From positions 1-32,852 of the forward strand of contig JAFVZG010000117.1 of assembly GCA_017508285.1 (NCBI GenBank): 32,852 nucleotides of DNA, read 5' to 3'. This DNA is from Lentisphaeria bacterium. Lineage in GTDB: Bacteria > Verrucomicrobiota > Lentisphaeria > Victivallales > Victivallaceae. This document shows positions 1 to 7,547 of this stretch, piece after piece. The notes under the pieces were generated by a model. That model did no database searches and was not told where the DNA came from. It worked only from the letters and a program-made list of their open reading frames with translations. Position numbers and translations under genes: made by a program. Position 1 is the first letter of the stretch. Each line of letters starts with the position of its first letter.

Positions 1-1788
1 AAATTTCTGGTGAAACTTGATCTATCCCAAGCCGGTAATGATGCCAAAGAGTTGATCGTTGCCGGTAAAAACCGGGTGGTGGTCAAAGATGTTATCGTTG
101 GAGAGGTCTGGTTTTGTTCCGGTCAGAGCAATATGGCATTGCGTTTGAAAGACACTCTGAACAGTGCGGCGGAAATTGCCAAATCAGCCAATAGCCGGAT
201 CAGGATGTTCAAGCCGAAAATGCGGACTGCGCCTGAAGTGCAAAAGAGTATTCAGGGGCAGTGGCTCGTGGCTTCCCCGGCAAATTCCGGTTTTTTTACC
301 GCCGTCGGTTACTATTTTGCCAAAAAACTCAATCAGGATGCCGGACTCGCTGTCGGTCTGATCAACCCTTCATGGGGCGGCAGTACGATCGAATCATGGA
401 TCTGCGCTGAACACATCAAAAAATCCACTCCGGCTGTCCGGGAAATTGCCGCTGTCGAGTTGGATGATTACCTCAATTATCAAACAAAGCGGATGGCTTA
501 TCTTCCCAAACTTCTGGCTTGGGAAAAATCTCTGGGCTGGATAGATGACAGTGCAAGCAAACAGCCTCCGGCAGATGCAAAATGGGAAAAGGCCCCTTCG
601 GTGGATTCCGGTATCAAAGGAGCCGGAATCTATTGGCTGCGCCGTGAAGTTGAAGTGGCAAAAAAAGATATTGTCAACGGTAAAATAACGGTTTGGCTGG
701 GCAGACCCAATGTCGCGTATAAAGTTTTCTGGGATGGCAAAGAGGTCAGAGAGATAAGCCGCGCCCGTTCTCTGGAAAGGCGGCCGGAGCGTATTTTTAT
801 TAAAACTGCTCCGGGCAGGCACACTCTTATGCTCCGGGTCTCAGCAACCGAAGCGTTGTCACGGTTTTTGCGGGAAAATTCCATATCCGGCAAAAATACT
901 GCCAACGGTTGGGATATCGCCTGGGAAAAACGCTTCCCCGAAGCCGGTAAAAAACAACTTGCCGCCCGGCCGTCTTTTATTGCGGTTCGCCCATACGAAA
1001 ATAAAACCCCAAGTCAGATATTCAATGCGATGGTATACCCGCTTGCCGACTTTACTATCAAAGGCAACTTGTGGTATCAGGGCGAAGGCAATGCCGGAAG
1101 AAAAGGTTATATTTACGACGAACATATCAATGCGCTTGTCAAATGTTTCAGAGATACGTTCCACGATCAGAAACTGCCTTTTTATGCGGTTCAATTGCCG
1201 GATTTCGGGGATAAATTCACCGATCCTGATTTTACCGGCAGTTGGCCGACTATCCGCATCCGGCAGAGCATGGCTCTGAAAAAACTGCCTTTCGCCGGGG
1301 AGGTCATCATTCTCAACCTCGGAGAATCCAAAGATATCCATCCGATCGATAAAAAACCGGTCGGTGAAAGACTGGCGGCACTCGCTCTCAAGCATGATTA
1401 CGGCAAAAAAGAGGTGATCTGCGAATATCCGGAAGCGGTGAAAGCGATCCGCAACCAAAACCGTGTCCGGGTGAGATTTGTCAATTGCCACGGCGGATTG
1501 AAGGCAGAAAAACTGCCGGAAACATATTGGGTGCGCCGCAACAAAAATCAGAGTGCCAAGCTTATACCCAACAATCCGGGAAGTCAGGTGGAGGGTTTTA
1601 CTCTTTGCGGTGCTGACGGCAAGTGGCATTGGGCAGATGCCGTAATCGAAGGAGATGAAGTGATCGTTTCTGCCGCCAAAGTTCCGGTTCCGGTAAAGGT
1701 GCGTTATGCATTTCAAAATAACCCCACCTGCAATCTTTACAATGGGGCAGGGCTGCCTGCCGGGACTTTTGAATTGCCGGTGAAATAA
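1..1788 (+). CDS. Sialate O-acetylesterase-type SGNH hydrolase (5' truncated)
   Basis: The protein resembles the sialate O-acetylesterase family (SGNH/GDSL fold), which removes O-acetyl esters from sialic acids and other sugars. The frame is open to base 1 (Lys-Phe-Leu precede the GTG at 10), so the true start and any signal peptide lie upstream; family members usually carry several dozen more N-terminal residues. The nucleophile block GEVWFCSGQSNM is present, with the catalytic Ser codon at 127. Next come the GLINPSWGGSTIESW block, a beta-rich insertion at roughly 600-860 typical of this family, and GNLWYQGEGNA. The catalytic Asp/His pair is in DIHP (codons at 1333 and 1339). It is the first visible gene of a + strand run with the PHP and aldolase genes (52-base gap). 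The substrate cannot be fixed from sequence, and xylan or pectin acetyl esters are alternatives to sialate. Confidence 0.85.
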   Translation, partial: KFLVKLDLSQAGNDAKELIVAGKNRVVVKDVIVGEVWFCSGQSNMALRLKDTLNSAAEIAKSANSRIRMFKPKMRTAPEVQKSIQGQWLVASPANSGFFTAVGYYFAKKLNQDAGLAVGLINPSWGGSTIESWICAEHIKKSTPAVREIAAVELDDYLNYQTKRMAYLPKLLAWEKSLGWIDDSASKQPPADAKWEKAPSVDSGIKGAGIYWLRREVEVAKKDIVNGKITVWLGRPNVAYKVFWDGKEVREISRARSLERRPERIFIKTAPGRHTLMLRVSATEALSRFLRENSISGKNTANGWDIAWEKRFPEAGKKQLAARPSFIAVRPYENKTPSQIFNAMVYPLADFTIKGNLWYQGEGNAGRKGYIYDEHINALVKCFRDTFHDQKLPFYAVQLPDFGDKFTDPDFTGSWPTIRIRQSMALKKLPFAGEVIILNLGESKDIHPIDKKPVGERLAALALKHDYGKKEVICEYPEAVKAIRNQNRVRVRFVNCHGGLKAEKLPETYWVRRNKNQSAKLIPNNPGSQVEGFTLCGADGKWHWADAVIEGDEVIVSAAKVPVPVKVRYAFQNNPTCNLYNGAGLPAGTFELPVK

Positions 1789-1840
1789 TACGGGGATATC
1801 TCATTTGTTGCCGGAAACGGTGTGAAAAAGGTTCGTTAAT

Positions 1841-2737
1841 ATGAAAATCAATTACAATGGTGTGGAACAAAGTGTTTTCAAGTCTGCGCTGCATACGCAT
1901 ACGACAAATTCCGACGGGAAGTTTTCTCCGGAAGAGGTGATCGGGCTTTATCAGAAAAAAGGCTATGATGTGCTGGCATTTACCGATCACAGAAAAACCA
2001 ATCCGGTATCTTCTTATGATGGTAAAAATATGACCTTGCTTTCCGGTATTGAATTGCATCCGGCCGGGCCGCGGGATATCAGATGGCACATTCTTGGCTT
2101 GGGAGTTCCGGAAAATTTTTCCGGGTGTGAGCCGGCAAGCGGGCAGGAAGCGGTCGACGCTGTTTTGGATTCCGGCGGTGTTGCTTTTGCCGCTCATCCT
2201 TACTGGTGCGGTTTTACTGCGGCGGAAGTGGCATCATTGAAAGGTATTTCCGGCATTGAGGTGTATAATTCATCCTGCCGCTATATCGGTAAAGAGTATA
2301 ACATGAGTTACTGGGATGAATTGCTTGATGCCGGTTGCCGTTACAGTGCGCTGGCGGTGGATGATGTGCATCGCCCTCACGACCTTTTCCGGGGTTTTAC
2401 GATGATAATCGCTCCGGATAAATCACCGCAATCGCTTATCAATGCTTTGCGGAATGGGGATTTTTACGCTTCGCAGGGGCCGTTATTCACCAGTCTCAAC
2501 TTCAAAGGCGGCGTTATTTCGGCGGATTTCACGGCTTCGGTCGCGGCGGTGTGCTGTATGCGCCGCAGCAGCGGGCGCTGTGTGGCAGTTGAAGATAATG
2601 ACGGGCCGGGCAGTGGAAATAAAGAGGTTACCCACCTTGAGTTTGACCTTGGCGATATACACGATCAATATATCCGCATCCAATTGCGGGATGCTGACGG
2701 GCGTATGGCATGGAGCAATCCGTTTTATTTGAAGTGA
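1841..2737 (+). CDS. PHP-domain metal-dependent phosphoesterase
   Basis: This is a 298-residue PHP (polymerase and histidinol phosphatase) domain protein, probably a cytoplasmic phosphatase or phosphodiesterase using a di- or trinuclear metal centre. The expected ligands are visible in order: H18-x-H20 with D25 (HTHTTNSDG), D49-H50 (AFTDH), E71 (GIELHP), H83, H119 (AAHPYW), and D175-x-H177 (AVDDVH). No signal peptide is seen. The arrangement resembles the stand-alone CehA/McbA-like PHP proteins rather than polymerase or histidinol phosphatase forms. About 85 C-terminal residues after the metal motifs look like a small beta domain. The start is supported by AAAAGG about nine bases upstream. 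It lies between the esterase and aldolase genes in one apparent operon, so a sugar phosphate or phosphonate-like substrate is possible, but this is inference. Confidence 0.82.
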   Translation: MKINYNGVEQSVFKSALHTHTTNSDGKFSPEEVIGLYQKKGYDVLAFTDHRKTNPVSSYDGKNMTLLSGIELHPAGPRDIRWHILGLGVPENFSGCEPASGQEAVDAVLDSGGVAFAAHPYWCGFTAAEVASLKGISGIEVYNSSCRYIGKEYNMSYWDELLDAGCRYSALAVDDVHRPHDLFRGFTMIIAPDKSPQSLINALRNGDFYASQGPLFTSLNFKGGVISADFTASVAAVCCMRRSSGRCVAVEDNDGPGSGNKEVTHLEFDLGDIHDQYIRIQLRDADGRMAWSNPFYLK

Positions 2738-2794
2738 ATCAACTTCAAATGCCGGTGACAGAAAATCATAATTTACAGAAAAGGAGATATTAAA

Positions 2795-3577
2795 ATGTTG
2801 ACACCGAGAAAAAGCCGGATTCTGGAAAAGATCCGTTCCGGAAAAAAAGCAATATCCTATAAGGCAAACTTGAGTTGTCCCCGGGTGGCGGAGATCGCCG
2901 CGATCGCCGGATTTGACGGCGTATGGTGCTGTCAGGAACATGTCCCCAGCGACCACAGCACGATTTGCAATATGATTTTGGCGGCGAAATCTTACGATTG
3001 CGATACGATAGTCCGGGTGGCAAAAGGATGTTACAGCGATTATATCCGGCCCTTGGAAGCAGATGCATCCGGAATCATGATCCCCCATCTGATGAGTTTG
3101 GATGAGGCAAAAGAGATCGTGCATACTGTCCGTTTCCATCCAGTCGGGCTGCGTCCGGTGGATGGCGGCAATGCCGATGGTTTGTATTGCATGCTGGACT
3201 TCAAAGATTATATCCGGTTTATGAATGCCAACCGGCTGGTGATCGTTCAGATCGAAGATCCGGAACCGTTGAGCCAACTGGATGAGATTTGTCAGCTTGA
3301 CGGTATAGATATGATCTTTTTCGGGCCGGGAGATTTCAGTCAGGCGATCGGTCATCCGGCGGAATTCGATCATCCTGAAATCGCCAGAGTACGCAAGCTG
3401 ATCGTTGATACAGCCCATAAATACGGTAAATTTGCCGGTACGGTTTCGGGGATGGCAACTTTGGGCGAATATTATGATATGGGCTATGATTATCTCAATT
3501 GCGGCGCAGATGTCTGTGCCATTGCAGATAACTGCCGGGCGATAATGGCAGGAAAAAGCGCATTGAATAATGGCTGA
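2795..3577 (+). CDS. HpcH/HpaI family class II aldolase
   Basis: This 260-residue protein belongs to the HpcH/HpaI aldolase family, which cleaves 2-keto-3-deoxy acids into pyruvate and an aldehyde using a divalent metal. Residues matching the E. coli HpaI active site are visible: H49 in EHVPSD, R74 in IVRV, metal ligands E154 (VQIED) and D180 (FFGPGDFS), and the IMIPHL block. The length matches the family (about 250-265). The start has a clear AAGGAGA ribosome-binding site at about 2779. It is the last gene before the terminator at 3665-3702. The context suggests breakdown of a deoxy sugar acid or related keto acid. The exact substrate is unknown; 4-hydroxy-2-oxoheptanedioate aldolase is only the best-known relative. 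Confidence 0.88.
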   Translation: MLTPRKSRILEKIRSGKKAISYKANLSCPRVAEIAAIAGFDGVWCCQEHVPSDHSTICNMILAAKSYDCDTIVRVAKGCYSDYIRPLEADASGIMIPHLMSLDEAKEIVHTVRFHPVGLRPVDGGNADGLYCMLDFKDYIRFMNANRLVIVQIEDPEPLSQLDEICQLDGIDMIFFGPGDFSQAIGHPAEFDHPEIARVRKLIVDTAHKYGKFAGTVSGMATLGEYYDMGYDYLNCGADVCAIADNCRAIMAGKSALNNG

Positions 3578-3664
3578 TTTGTGATAAAAGACCGCTTTTC
3601 TGCGGAAGTTATACTCGCTGTTTTTGAGTATTGATATGATGATGCAATTCAGGCGAAAAAAGAG

Positions 3665-3702
3665 TGCAGGCAGTTATTTTGCTGCTTGCATTTCTTTCTT
3701 TA
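3665..3702 (+). terminator. Rho-independent terminator after the aldolase operon
   Basis: A 9-bp stem (TGCAGGCAG at 3665-3673 with CTGCTTGCA at 3682-3690, one G-T wobble) with an 8-base loop is followed by TTTCTTTCTTT. It closes the esterase-PHP-aldolase unit. A second small hairpin (ATACTC/GAGTAT, 3611-3631) precedes it and has no T tract. The rest of 3578-3753 holds only the candidate promoter of the next gene. Confidence 0.75.
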
Positions 3703-3713
3703 TGTGCTATATT
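3686..3713 (+). promoter_or_regulatory. Candidate promoter of the radical SAM gene
   Basis: TTGCAT (3686-3691), a 16-base spacer and TATATT (3708-3713) lie about 40 bases before the ATG at 3754. The -35 box overlaps the right arm of the upstream terminator. The -35 match is weak, but the same TTGCAT hexamer is found at the better AraC promoter in this window. Confidence 0.4.
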
Positions 3714-3753
3714 TCCCGTTCATATATCGGGGAAACTATCGGATCGGTGATTT

Positions 3754-4806
3754 ATGGAAAAGTGGAAAAGGATTTTGGCTCAATCAGTATGCAGCATTGA
3801 TGAATTGGCAGAGCATTTTCAACTTGATGCCGAATCTTTGAGAGAGGTCAACCGGATTTTTCCATGCCGGATACCCCGGACTTTGCTGGCAGGATTGAGT
3901 TCGCCCTCAGATCCTCTTGCCCGGCAATGTATTCCTGATCCGGCGGAGTTATCCGGCAGCGAAGATTTGATGGATGACCCGTTGGGGGAGGTGCGTTTCC
4001 GCAAGAGCGAAGTTATCGTGCAGAAGTATCCTGATCGTTGTCTGTTTCTGGTTTCCGGTGAATGTGCCATGTATTGCCGTTTCTGCACCCGCAAAAGAAA
4101 GTTCCGCCAGCCCTTTGTCATTACCCGCAAAGATATTGATGACGGCATAGAATATATCTGCAGTCATAAGGAGTTGCGCGATGTTTTGATTTCCGGTGGC
4201 GATCCGCTGCTGCTGGATGATGAAAAAATCAATTACATTCTGCATGGAGTAAGACAGGCGGAACATGTTAAAATCATCCGTATCGGCAGCCGTGCGCCGG
4301 GGATATTGCCGGAGCGGATCACCGCCAGACTGGTAAAGATATTGAAAAAATATCAGCCGTTGTATATGAATATCCACTTCAATCACCCCGATGAATTCAA
4401 TGGTGCGGTTTGCAAGGCTCTGAAACGCCTTGCCGATGCCGGGATCGTGCTCGGCAGTCAGACAGTATTGCTTAAAGGAGTGAATGACTCGCCGGAAATC
4501 ATGCGGGAGTTGATGTGGAAACTTCTGGAGAACCGGGTAAAGCCATATTATATATTCCAGTGCGATCTGGTTTATGGTACCGGGCACTTCCGCACTTCGC
4601 TTGATTGCGGGCTGAAGATCATGGAGTCATTGCGCGGGTGGAGTTCCGGGATGGCGAATCCCCATTTTGTTATCGATCTTCCCGGCGGCGGCGGAAAAGT
4701 GCCGGTCACTCCGGATTATCTGCTGCATCGCAGCGGGAGCGATTGTCACTACCGCAACTACTGTGGTGAAGAGTATATTTATCCGGATGTAACTGCCGGG
4801 GATTGA
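3754..4806 (+). CDS. Lysine 2,3-aminomutase-like radical SAM/PLP enzyme (KamA family)
   Basis: This 350-residue KamA-family radical SAM enzyme would use a [4Fe-4S] cluster, S-adenosylmethionine and PLP to shift an amino group. The cluster cysteines are C104-x3-C108-x2-C111 (GECAMYCRFC). The PLP lysine is K315 in LPGGGGKVP. Asp residues matching the lysine-binding pair of Clostridium subterminale LAM are D271 (QCDLVYG) and D308 (FVIDLPGG). Their spacing to each other and to the PLP lysine (37 and 7) equals that of LAM residues 293, 330 and 337. At 350 residues it is shorter than LAM (about 416) and nearer EpmB (about 340), but the PGGGGK motif favours LAM-type. It is flanked by a terminator and a separate downstream gene, so it is probably monocistronic. 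The substrate may be free lysine, another amino acid, or a protein lysine such as EF-P; none is proven. Confidence 0.85.
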   Translation: MEKWKRILAQSVCSIDELAEHFQLDAESLREVNRIFPCRIPRTLLAGLSSPSDPLARQCIPDPAELSGSEDLMDDPLGEVRFRKSEVIVQKYPDRCLFLVSGECAMYCRFCTRKRKFRQPFVITRKDIDDGIEYICSHKELRDVLISGGDPLLLDDEKINYILHGVRQAEHVKIIRIGSRAPGILPERITARLVKILKKYQPLYMNIHFNHPDEFNGAVCKALKRLADAGIVLGSQTVLLKGVNDSPEIMRELMWKLLENRVKPYYIFQCDLVYGTGHFRTSLDCGLKIMESLRGWSSGMANPHFVIDLPGGGGKVPVTPDYLLHRSGSDCHYRNYCGEEYIYPDVTAGD

Positions 4807-4914
4807 TATATTCCGGTTAATCTGCCGGAAAAACTTGAAAAAAATAATTTCAATGATAAGTTATAAAAGCGTTGGTTTAATTTGTTGTAAACATCAATCA
4901 AAGGAGGCGGAGTT

Positions 4915-5532
4915 ATGAAACGGATCGTGTTGGCAGTATTGCTGCTGTTTGTAGTATTGTTTGAGCTTCATGCGGCAAATTTCAGCATGAATAGTTTGTC
5001 GAAGCAGTTGTGTTATGCTTCCGGCAAAAAGGTTGATACGGCAACGGCGCTTGCCAATAAAAAATACATTGCCCTCTATTTTTCTGCCTCGTGGTGCGGT
5101 CCATGCCGCAGTTTTACTCCGAAACTGGTGGATTTTTATAAAAAAGTCGGCAAAAAACAGCGGTTGGAAGTGATTTTGGTCAATTCTGATAAAACCGCTG
5201 ATGCCATGACCCAATATATGAAAAGTTCCAAGATGAAATGGCTGGCGATCCCCTTTGATGATCCGGCGCGGAAAGCGGTGCAGACGTCTTTTAAGGTTAG
5301 GGGAGTACCGACATTGATCATTCTTGACAACAAAGGCAAAGTAGTATCGACGGATGCCCGCTGGGATGTCACTTTATTGGGGGCGAAAGCCGTTGACGCA
5401 TGGAAAAAGCCCGGATATAAACCGCTTACTTATGAAGATTCCAAAAAATCCTCTTCTTCCGATGATTCCAAAAAAGCTGCCAAGACAAAGCGCAGCAAAT
5501 CCAAAAAGAAGAGCAGCAAAAAGAGCAAGTAA
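4915..5532 (+). CDS. Exported thioredoxin-fold protein with Lys/Ser-rich tail
   Basis: This 205-residue thioredoxin-like protein is probably exported: residues 1-20 form a Lys-Arg plus hydrophobic signal sequence ending ELHAA. The redox motif is WCGPC (C61, C64) in YFSASWCGPCRSF, and the cis-proline block is KVRGVPTLIIL. The pattern (long helix after the motif, then EVILVNSDKT) resembles tryparedoxin/nucleoredoxin and TlpA-like proteins, which reduce disulfides or assist thiol chemistry in the periplasm. The last 40 residues are almost only Lys, Ser and Asp, ending KKKSSKKSK, a highly basic disordered tail that may bind envelope polyanions. The start is preceded by a strong AAAGGAGG. No convincing promoter could be placed in 4807-4914. 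Confidence 0.85.
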   Translation: MKRIVLAVLLLFVVLFELHAANFSMNSLSKQLCYASGKKVDTATALANKKYIALYFSASWCGPCRSFTPKLVDFYKKVGKKQRLEVILVNSDKTADAMTQYMKSSKMKWLAIPFDDPARKAVQTSFKVRGVPTLIILDNKGKVVSTDARWDVTLLGAKAVDAWKKPGYKPLTYEDSKKSSSSDDSKKAAKTKRSKSKKKSSKKSK

Positions 5533-5572
5533 CTTATCTTCCCGGTGATTTTTTGCCGGTATATGATTCAGT

Positions 5573-5634
5573 ACTCCGGAATAAGCAAACAGCGCAACTG
5601 CGCAAGATGCTTAATATCCGGAGTAACTTTTTAA
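5573..5634 (+). terminator. Three-segment hairpin terminator between convergent genes
   Basis: Nested stems are ACTCCGGA/TCCGGAGT (5573-5580 with 5617-5624), TAAGCA/TGCTTA (5582-5587 with 5608-5613) and GCGC/GCGC (5592-5595 with 5600-5603). A CTTTTTAAAT tract follows on the + strand. The structure contains the stop codon of the convergent AraC gene (5611-5613). It fits a + strand terminator for the thioredoxin-like gene. Confidence 0.65.
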
Positions 5635-6465
5635 ATAGTTCCCCGGAGTTTGTCCGAAGGTCTTTTTGAAGAGGCGGATGAAATGACTGGGGGAGGAAAA
5701 TCCCCACTCGATCGCTGCCTCTGCTACATTCAATTTCCTGCCGAGCATATCCATCGCCGCCAGATTAAGCCGGAAATTGCGCTCATAATGGTTGTATGGT
5801 ATTGCGCAAACTTCGGAAAAAAGATGGCTGAATCGGCTTGGACTGAGTGAACACGCTTGTGCGGCATCTTTCAGCGAAAGATATTTCCGCATGGAAAGTT
5901 TTTCCAGAGCCGGACGGATCCGGTCATACTTTCTCAACTCCTCTTTGGGAAAATTCCTTTTATCAATGACAGAAACGATCTCGGCAAACATTTCCACGAT
6001 AGTCAACCATTGTTTAACGGTTGCAAATTCCCGTTTTTCATCCAGCATGGCGAGCAGTTTTCTGGCGTAAATATCGCCGATTTCCCGTGCCGCCGGGGCA
6101 TTGAGCAGCTGGTGGCGCGTGGCACTGGTCAAATGCAGCAGAGTTTGAAATGTATCGCGCATATCAAGCATTGAATGAAGCACCTCGTCTGCGTTGAAAT
6201 CCAACTCCAACTGACGGCATCCGCTCCGGCTGCTGCTCCATTGGAAGTGTATTTCCCACGGGGCGATCAAATAGAGGTCTCCCGGCATAAGGATCCGGCT
6301 GCCGCCGACCAGATTGAACTTCTGGTCGCCGGAAAAAATCACGCCGAAGTGCGATGTGCCGTGAAACTCCATCACTTTGATCCCATCGCCGGGAGGAAAA
6401 TAAAGTGATGAATAACGGAATGGACGCCCCGGCGGCAGCAGTGTATAAGTTTTTTGAGGATTCAT
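5611..6465 (-). CDS. AraC family transcriptional regulator
   Basis: This 284-residue AraC/XylS-type regulator has an N-terminal cupin-like sensor half (residues about 1-150; the FHGTSHFGVIFSG and GDLYLIAPWEIH blocks fit a sugar-binding cupin). The C-terminal double helix-turn-helix occupies about 190-284. The second helix-turn-helix carries the family signature AIEWGFSSPSHFIRLFKKTFGQTPGNY. Such proteins usually sense a sugar and activate neighbouring catabolic genes. It is transcribed away from the carbohydrate module at 6701-12408, a classic regulator-target layout. AGGGGAAAG supports the ATG at 6465. Its own promoter is at 6535-6563. The stop codon lies in a hairpin shared with the convergent thioredoxin-like gene. 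Confidence 0.93.
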   Translation of the reverse strand: MNPQKTYTLLPPGRPFRYSSLYFPPGDGIKVMEFHGTSHFGVIFSGDQKFNLVGGSRILMPGDLYLIAPWEIHFQWSSSRSGCRQLELDFNADEVLHSMLDMRDTFQTLLHLTSATRHQLLNAPAAREIGDIYARKLLAMLDEKREFATVKQWLTIVEMFAEIVSVIDKRNFPKEELRKYDRIRPALEKLSMRKYLSLKDAAQACSLSPSRFSHLFSEVCAIPYNHYERNFRLNLAAMDMLGRKLNVAEAAIEWGFSSPSHFIRLFKKTFGQTPGNYLKSYSGY

Positions 6466-6534
6466 GATCTTTCCCCTGATTGAAAGTTAAAGCACAAAAC
6501 AGAGTGTTTATGACGGGATCTCCTATGCCAAAGT

Positions 6535-6563
6535 AGTATATCACACGATAGAGGATAATGCAA
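6535..6563 (-). promoter_or_regulatory. Predicted sigma70-type promoter of the AraC gene
   Basis: On the minus strand TTGCAT (6563-6558), a 17-base spacer and TATACT (6540-6535) predict a leader of about 60 bases before the ATG at 6465. Spacing is ideal and the -10 matches 5 of 6 consensus bases. Confidence 0.6.
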
Positions 6564-6608
6564 GGAAACGCTACATGAAAATACCGTTTTTTAGCATGAA
6601 TGTGCAAT

Positions 6609-6635
6609 TATTGAAACTTGTAAAATGTTTCAATA
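6609..6635. promoter_or_regulatory. Inverted repeat, candidate operator at the carbohydrate module promoter
   Basis: The perfect 9-base arms TATTGAAAC (6609-6617) and GTTTCAATA (6627-6635) are separated by TTGTAAAAT. The gap contains the predicted -35 box TTGTAA of the rightward promoter. A single related half-site, ATTGAAA, lies at 6479-6485 in the AraC leader. The site fits binding by a dimeric regulator, most simply the divergent AraC protein. Confidence 0.5.
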
Positions 6636-6646
6636 TGAAGTAAATT
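6618..6646 (+). promoter_or_regulatory. Candidate promoter of the secreted protein/pseudopilin/glycosidase operon
   Basis: TTGTAA (6618-6623), a 17-base spacer and TAAATT (6641-6646) lie 54 bases before the ATG at 6701. An overlapping alternative is TTGAAA (6611-6616)-17-TATGAA (6634-6639). Both are weak matches, as expected for an activator-dependent promoter. The better TTGACA at 6658-6663 has no -10 box at a usable distance. Confidence 0.4.
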
Positions 6647-6700
6647 ATTACATCTGGTTGACATTATCTTTACCAAAACAAACAAAACAGGGAGCTACCA

Positions 6701-7495
6701 ATGAAAAAATTTACTTTATTCTCGTTTTTGTCAATTCTTTTTTCGCTGACGGTGTATGGTGGAGAGGTGGCTCCGGCAGGTGTCACTGATTGGGTTTTTG
6801 AGGGCAATTCGCTTCGTTGTCAGGATGGGATATCTTCCTATACCGGCTTTGCTCTTTACTCCAGAGGCTTTATTCCGGTCGATCCGGCAAAGAAATATGT
6901 CGTATCCGGTGAATTCCGCACGGCAAATGGTTCCAAACCGGCAAAATTCCAGCTCGGGGTGGTTTCTCTGGATTCAAACCGCCGCATCATCCGGCCGGAA
7001 AATGCCATTGTTGTAGCCGGTTCCGGTGCTGCCGTGGTCAATGCCGCTCCGGCGGGAAGTAAAAATATTACAGTTAAAACCATTCACCGCTGGAATCCGA
7101 AAATCAAAGCATATATCGTTGCCAAAGCAGACAACTCCGGTAAATTTTCCGATCTGCCCAACTTTAATGTTATCAATGAGATCGCCGGGATAACGGTGAA
7201 AGATGGTAAAATTCTTGAAGTTGCGCTGAAAAAACCTCTGAGTGCGGCTCTGGCTGCCGGTGAATCCATCCGGCTGCATGTCGGCGGGGCGATGCATGTC
7301 TGCAGTAAACCGGTGATCGCCGGTAATGATTGGATGAAATTCAGCCATGTCATCAGCGGTTACTCTAAAGGACATACGCAGACCAATTTCCGTCACGGAG
7401 CAAAATTTGCCAAAATTTTTCTGCTGCATAACCGCGGAACCAAACTTGAATTCAAAAACATCACCCTTAAAGAGCTGCCGGCTGAAAGCAAATGA
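6701..7495 (+). CDS. Secreted protein of unknown function, carbohydrate-binding-like
   Basis: I do not recognise a named family. The 264-residue protein has a clear signal peptide (MKKF plus a hydrophobic stretch, cleavage near YGG at 20-22). The rest alternates hydrophobic and polar residues as in beta-sandwich domains. The opening (a phrase like FIPVDPAKKYVVSGEFRT) and ending (LEFKNITLKEL) are typical of the jelly-roll domains attached to polysaccharide-active proteins, so sugar binding outside the cytoplasm is a reasonable inference. No catalytic motif was seen. It is the first gene behind the AraC-facing promoter, and GGGAG about eight bases upstream supports the start. The pseudopilin gene follows after 52 bases. 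Confidence 0.7.
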   Translation: MKKFTLFSFLSILFSLTVYGGEVAPAGVTDWVFEGNSLRCQDGISSYTGFALYSRGFIPVDPAKKYVVSGEFRTANGSKPAKFQLGVVSLDSNRRIIRPENAIVVAGSGAAVVNAAPAGSKNITVKTIHRWNPKIKAYIVAKADNSGKFSDLPNFNVINEIAGITVKDGKILEVALKKPLSAALAAGESIRLHVGGAMHVCSKPVIAGNDWMKFSHVISGYSKGHTQTNFRHGAKFAKIFLLHNRGTKLEFKNITLKELPAESK

Positions 7496-7547
7496 ATTCC
7501 GGCATTGAAATGTCTATGAATTGATTATAAATCAGAAAGGGAAAACG

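Noticed and set aside
859-1716. 285-codon antisense frame opposite the esterase
   Set aside because: The catalytic blocks on the + strand define the real gene; the antisense product lacks recognisable motifs.
4835-4853. Inverted repeat TTGAAA/TTTCAA before the thioredoxin-like gene
   Set aside because: The arms are short and lie in A/T-rich DNA. They resemble half-sites at 6609-6635, but with a different spacing, so a shared operator is not supported.
6658-6663. TTGACA in front of the secreted protein gene
   Set aside because: There is no -10 box 16-18 bases downstream (the region reads AACAAA), and a start there would leave almost no leader.
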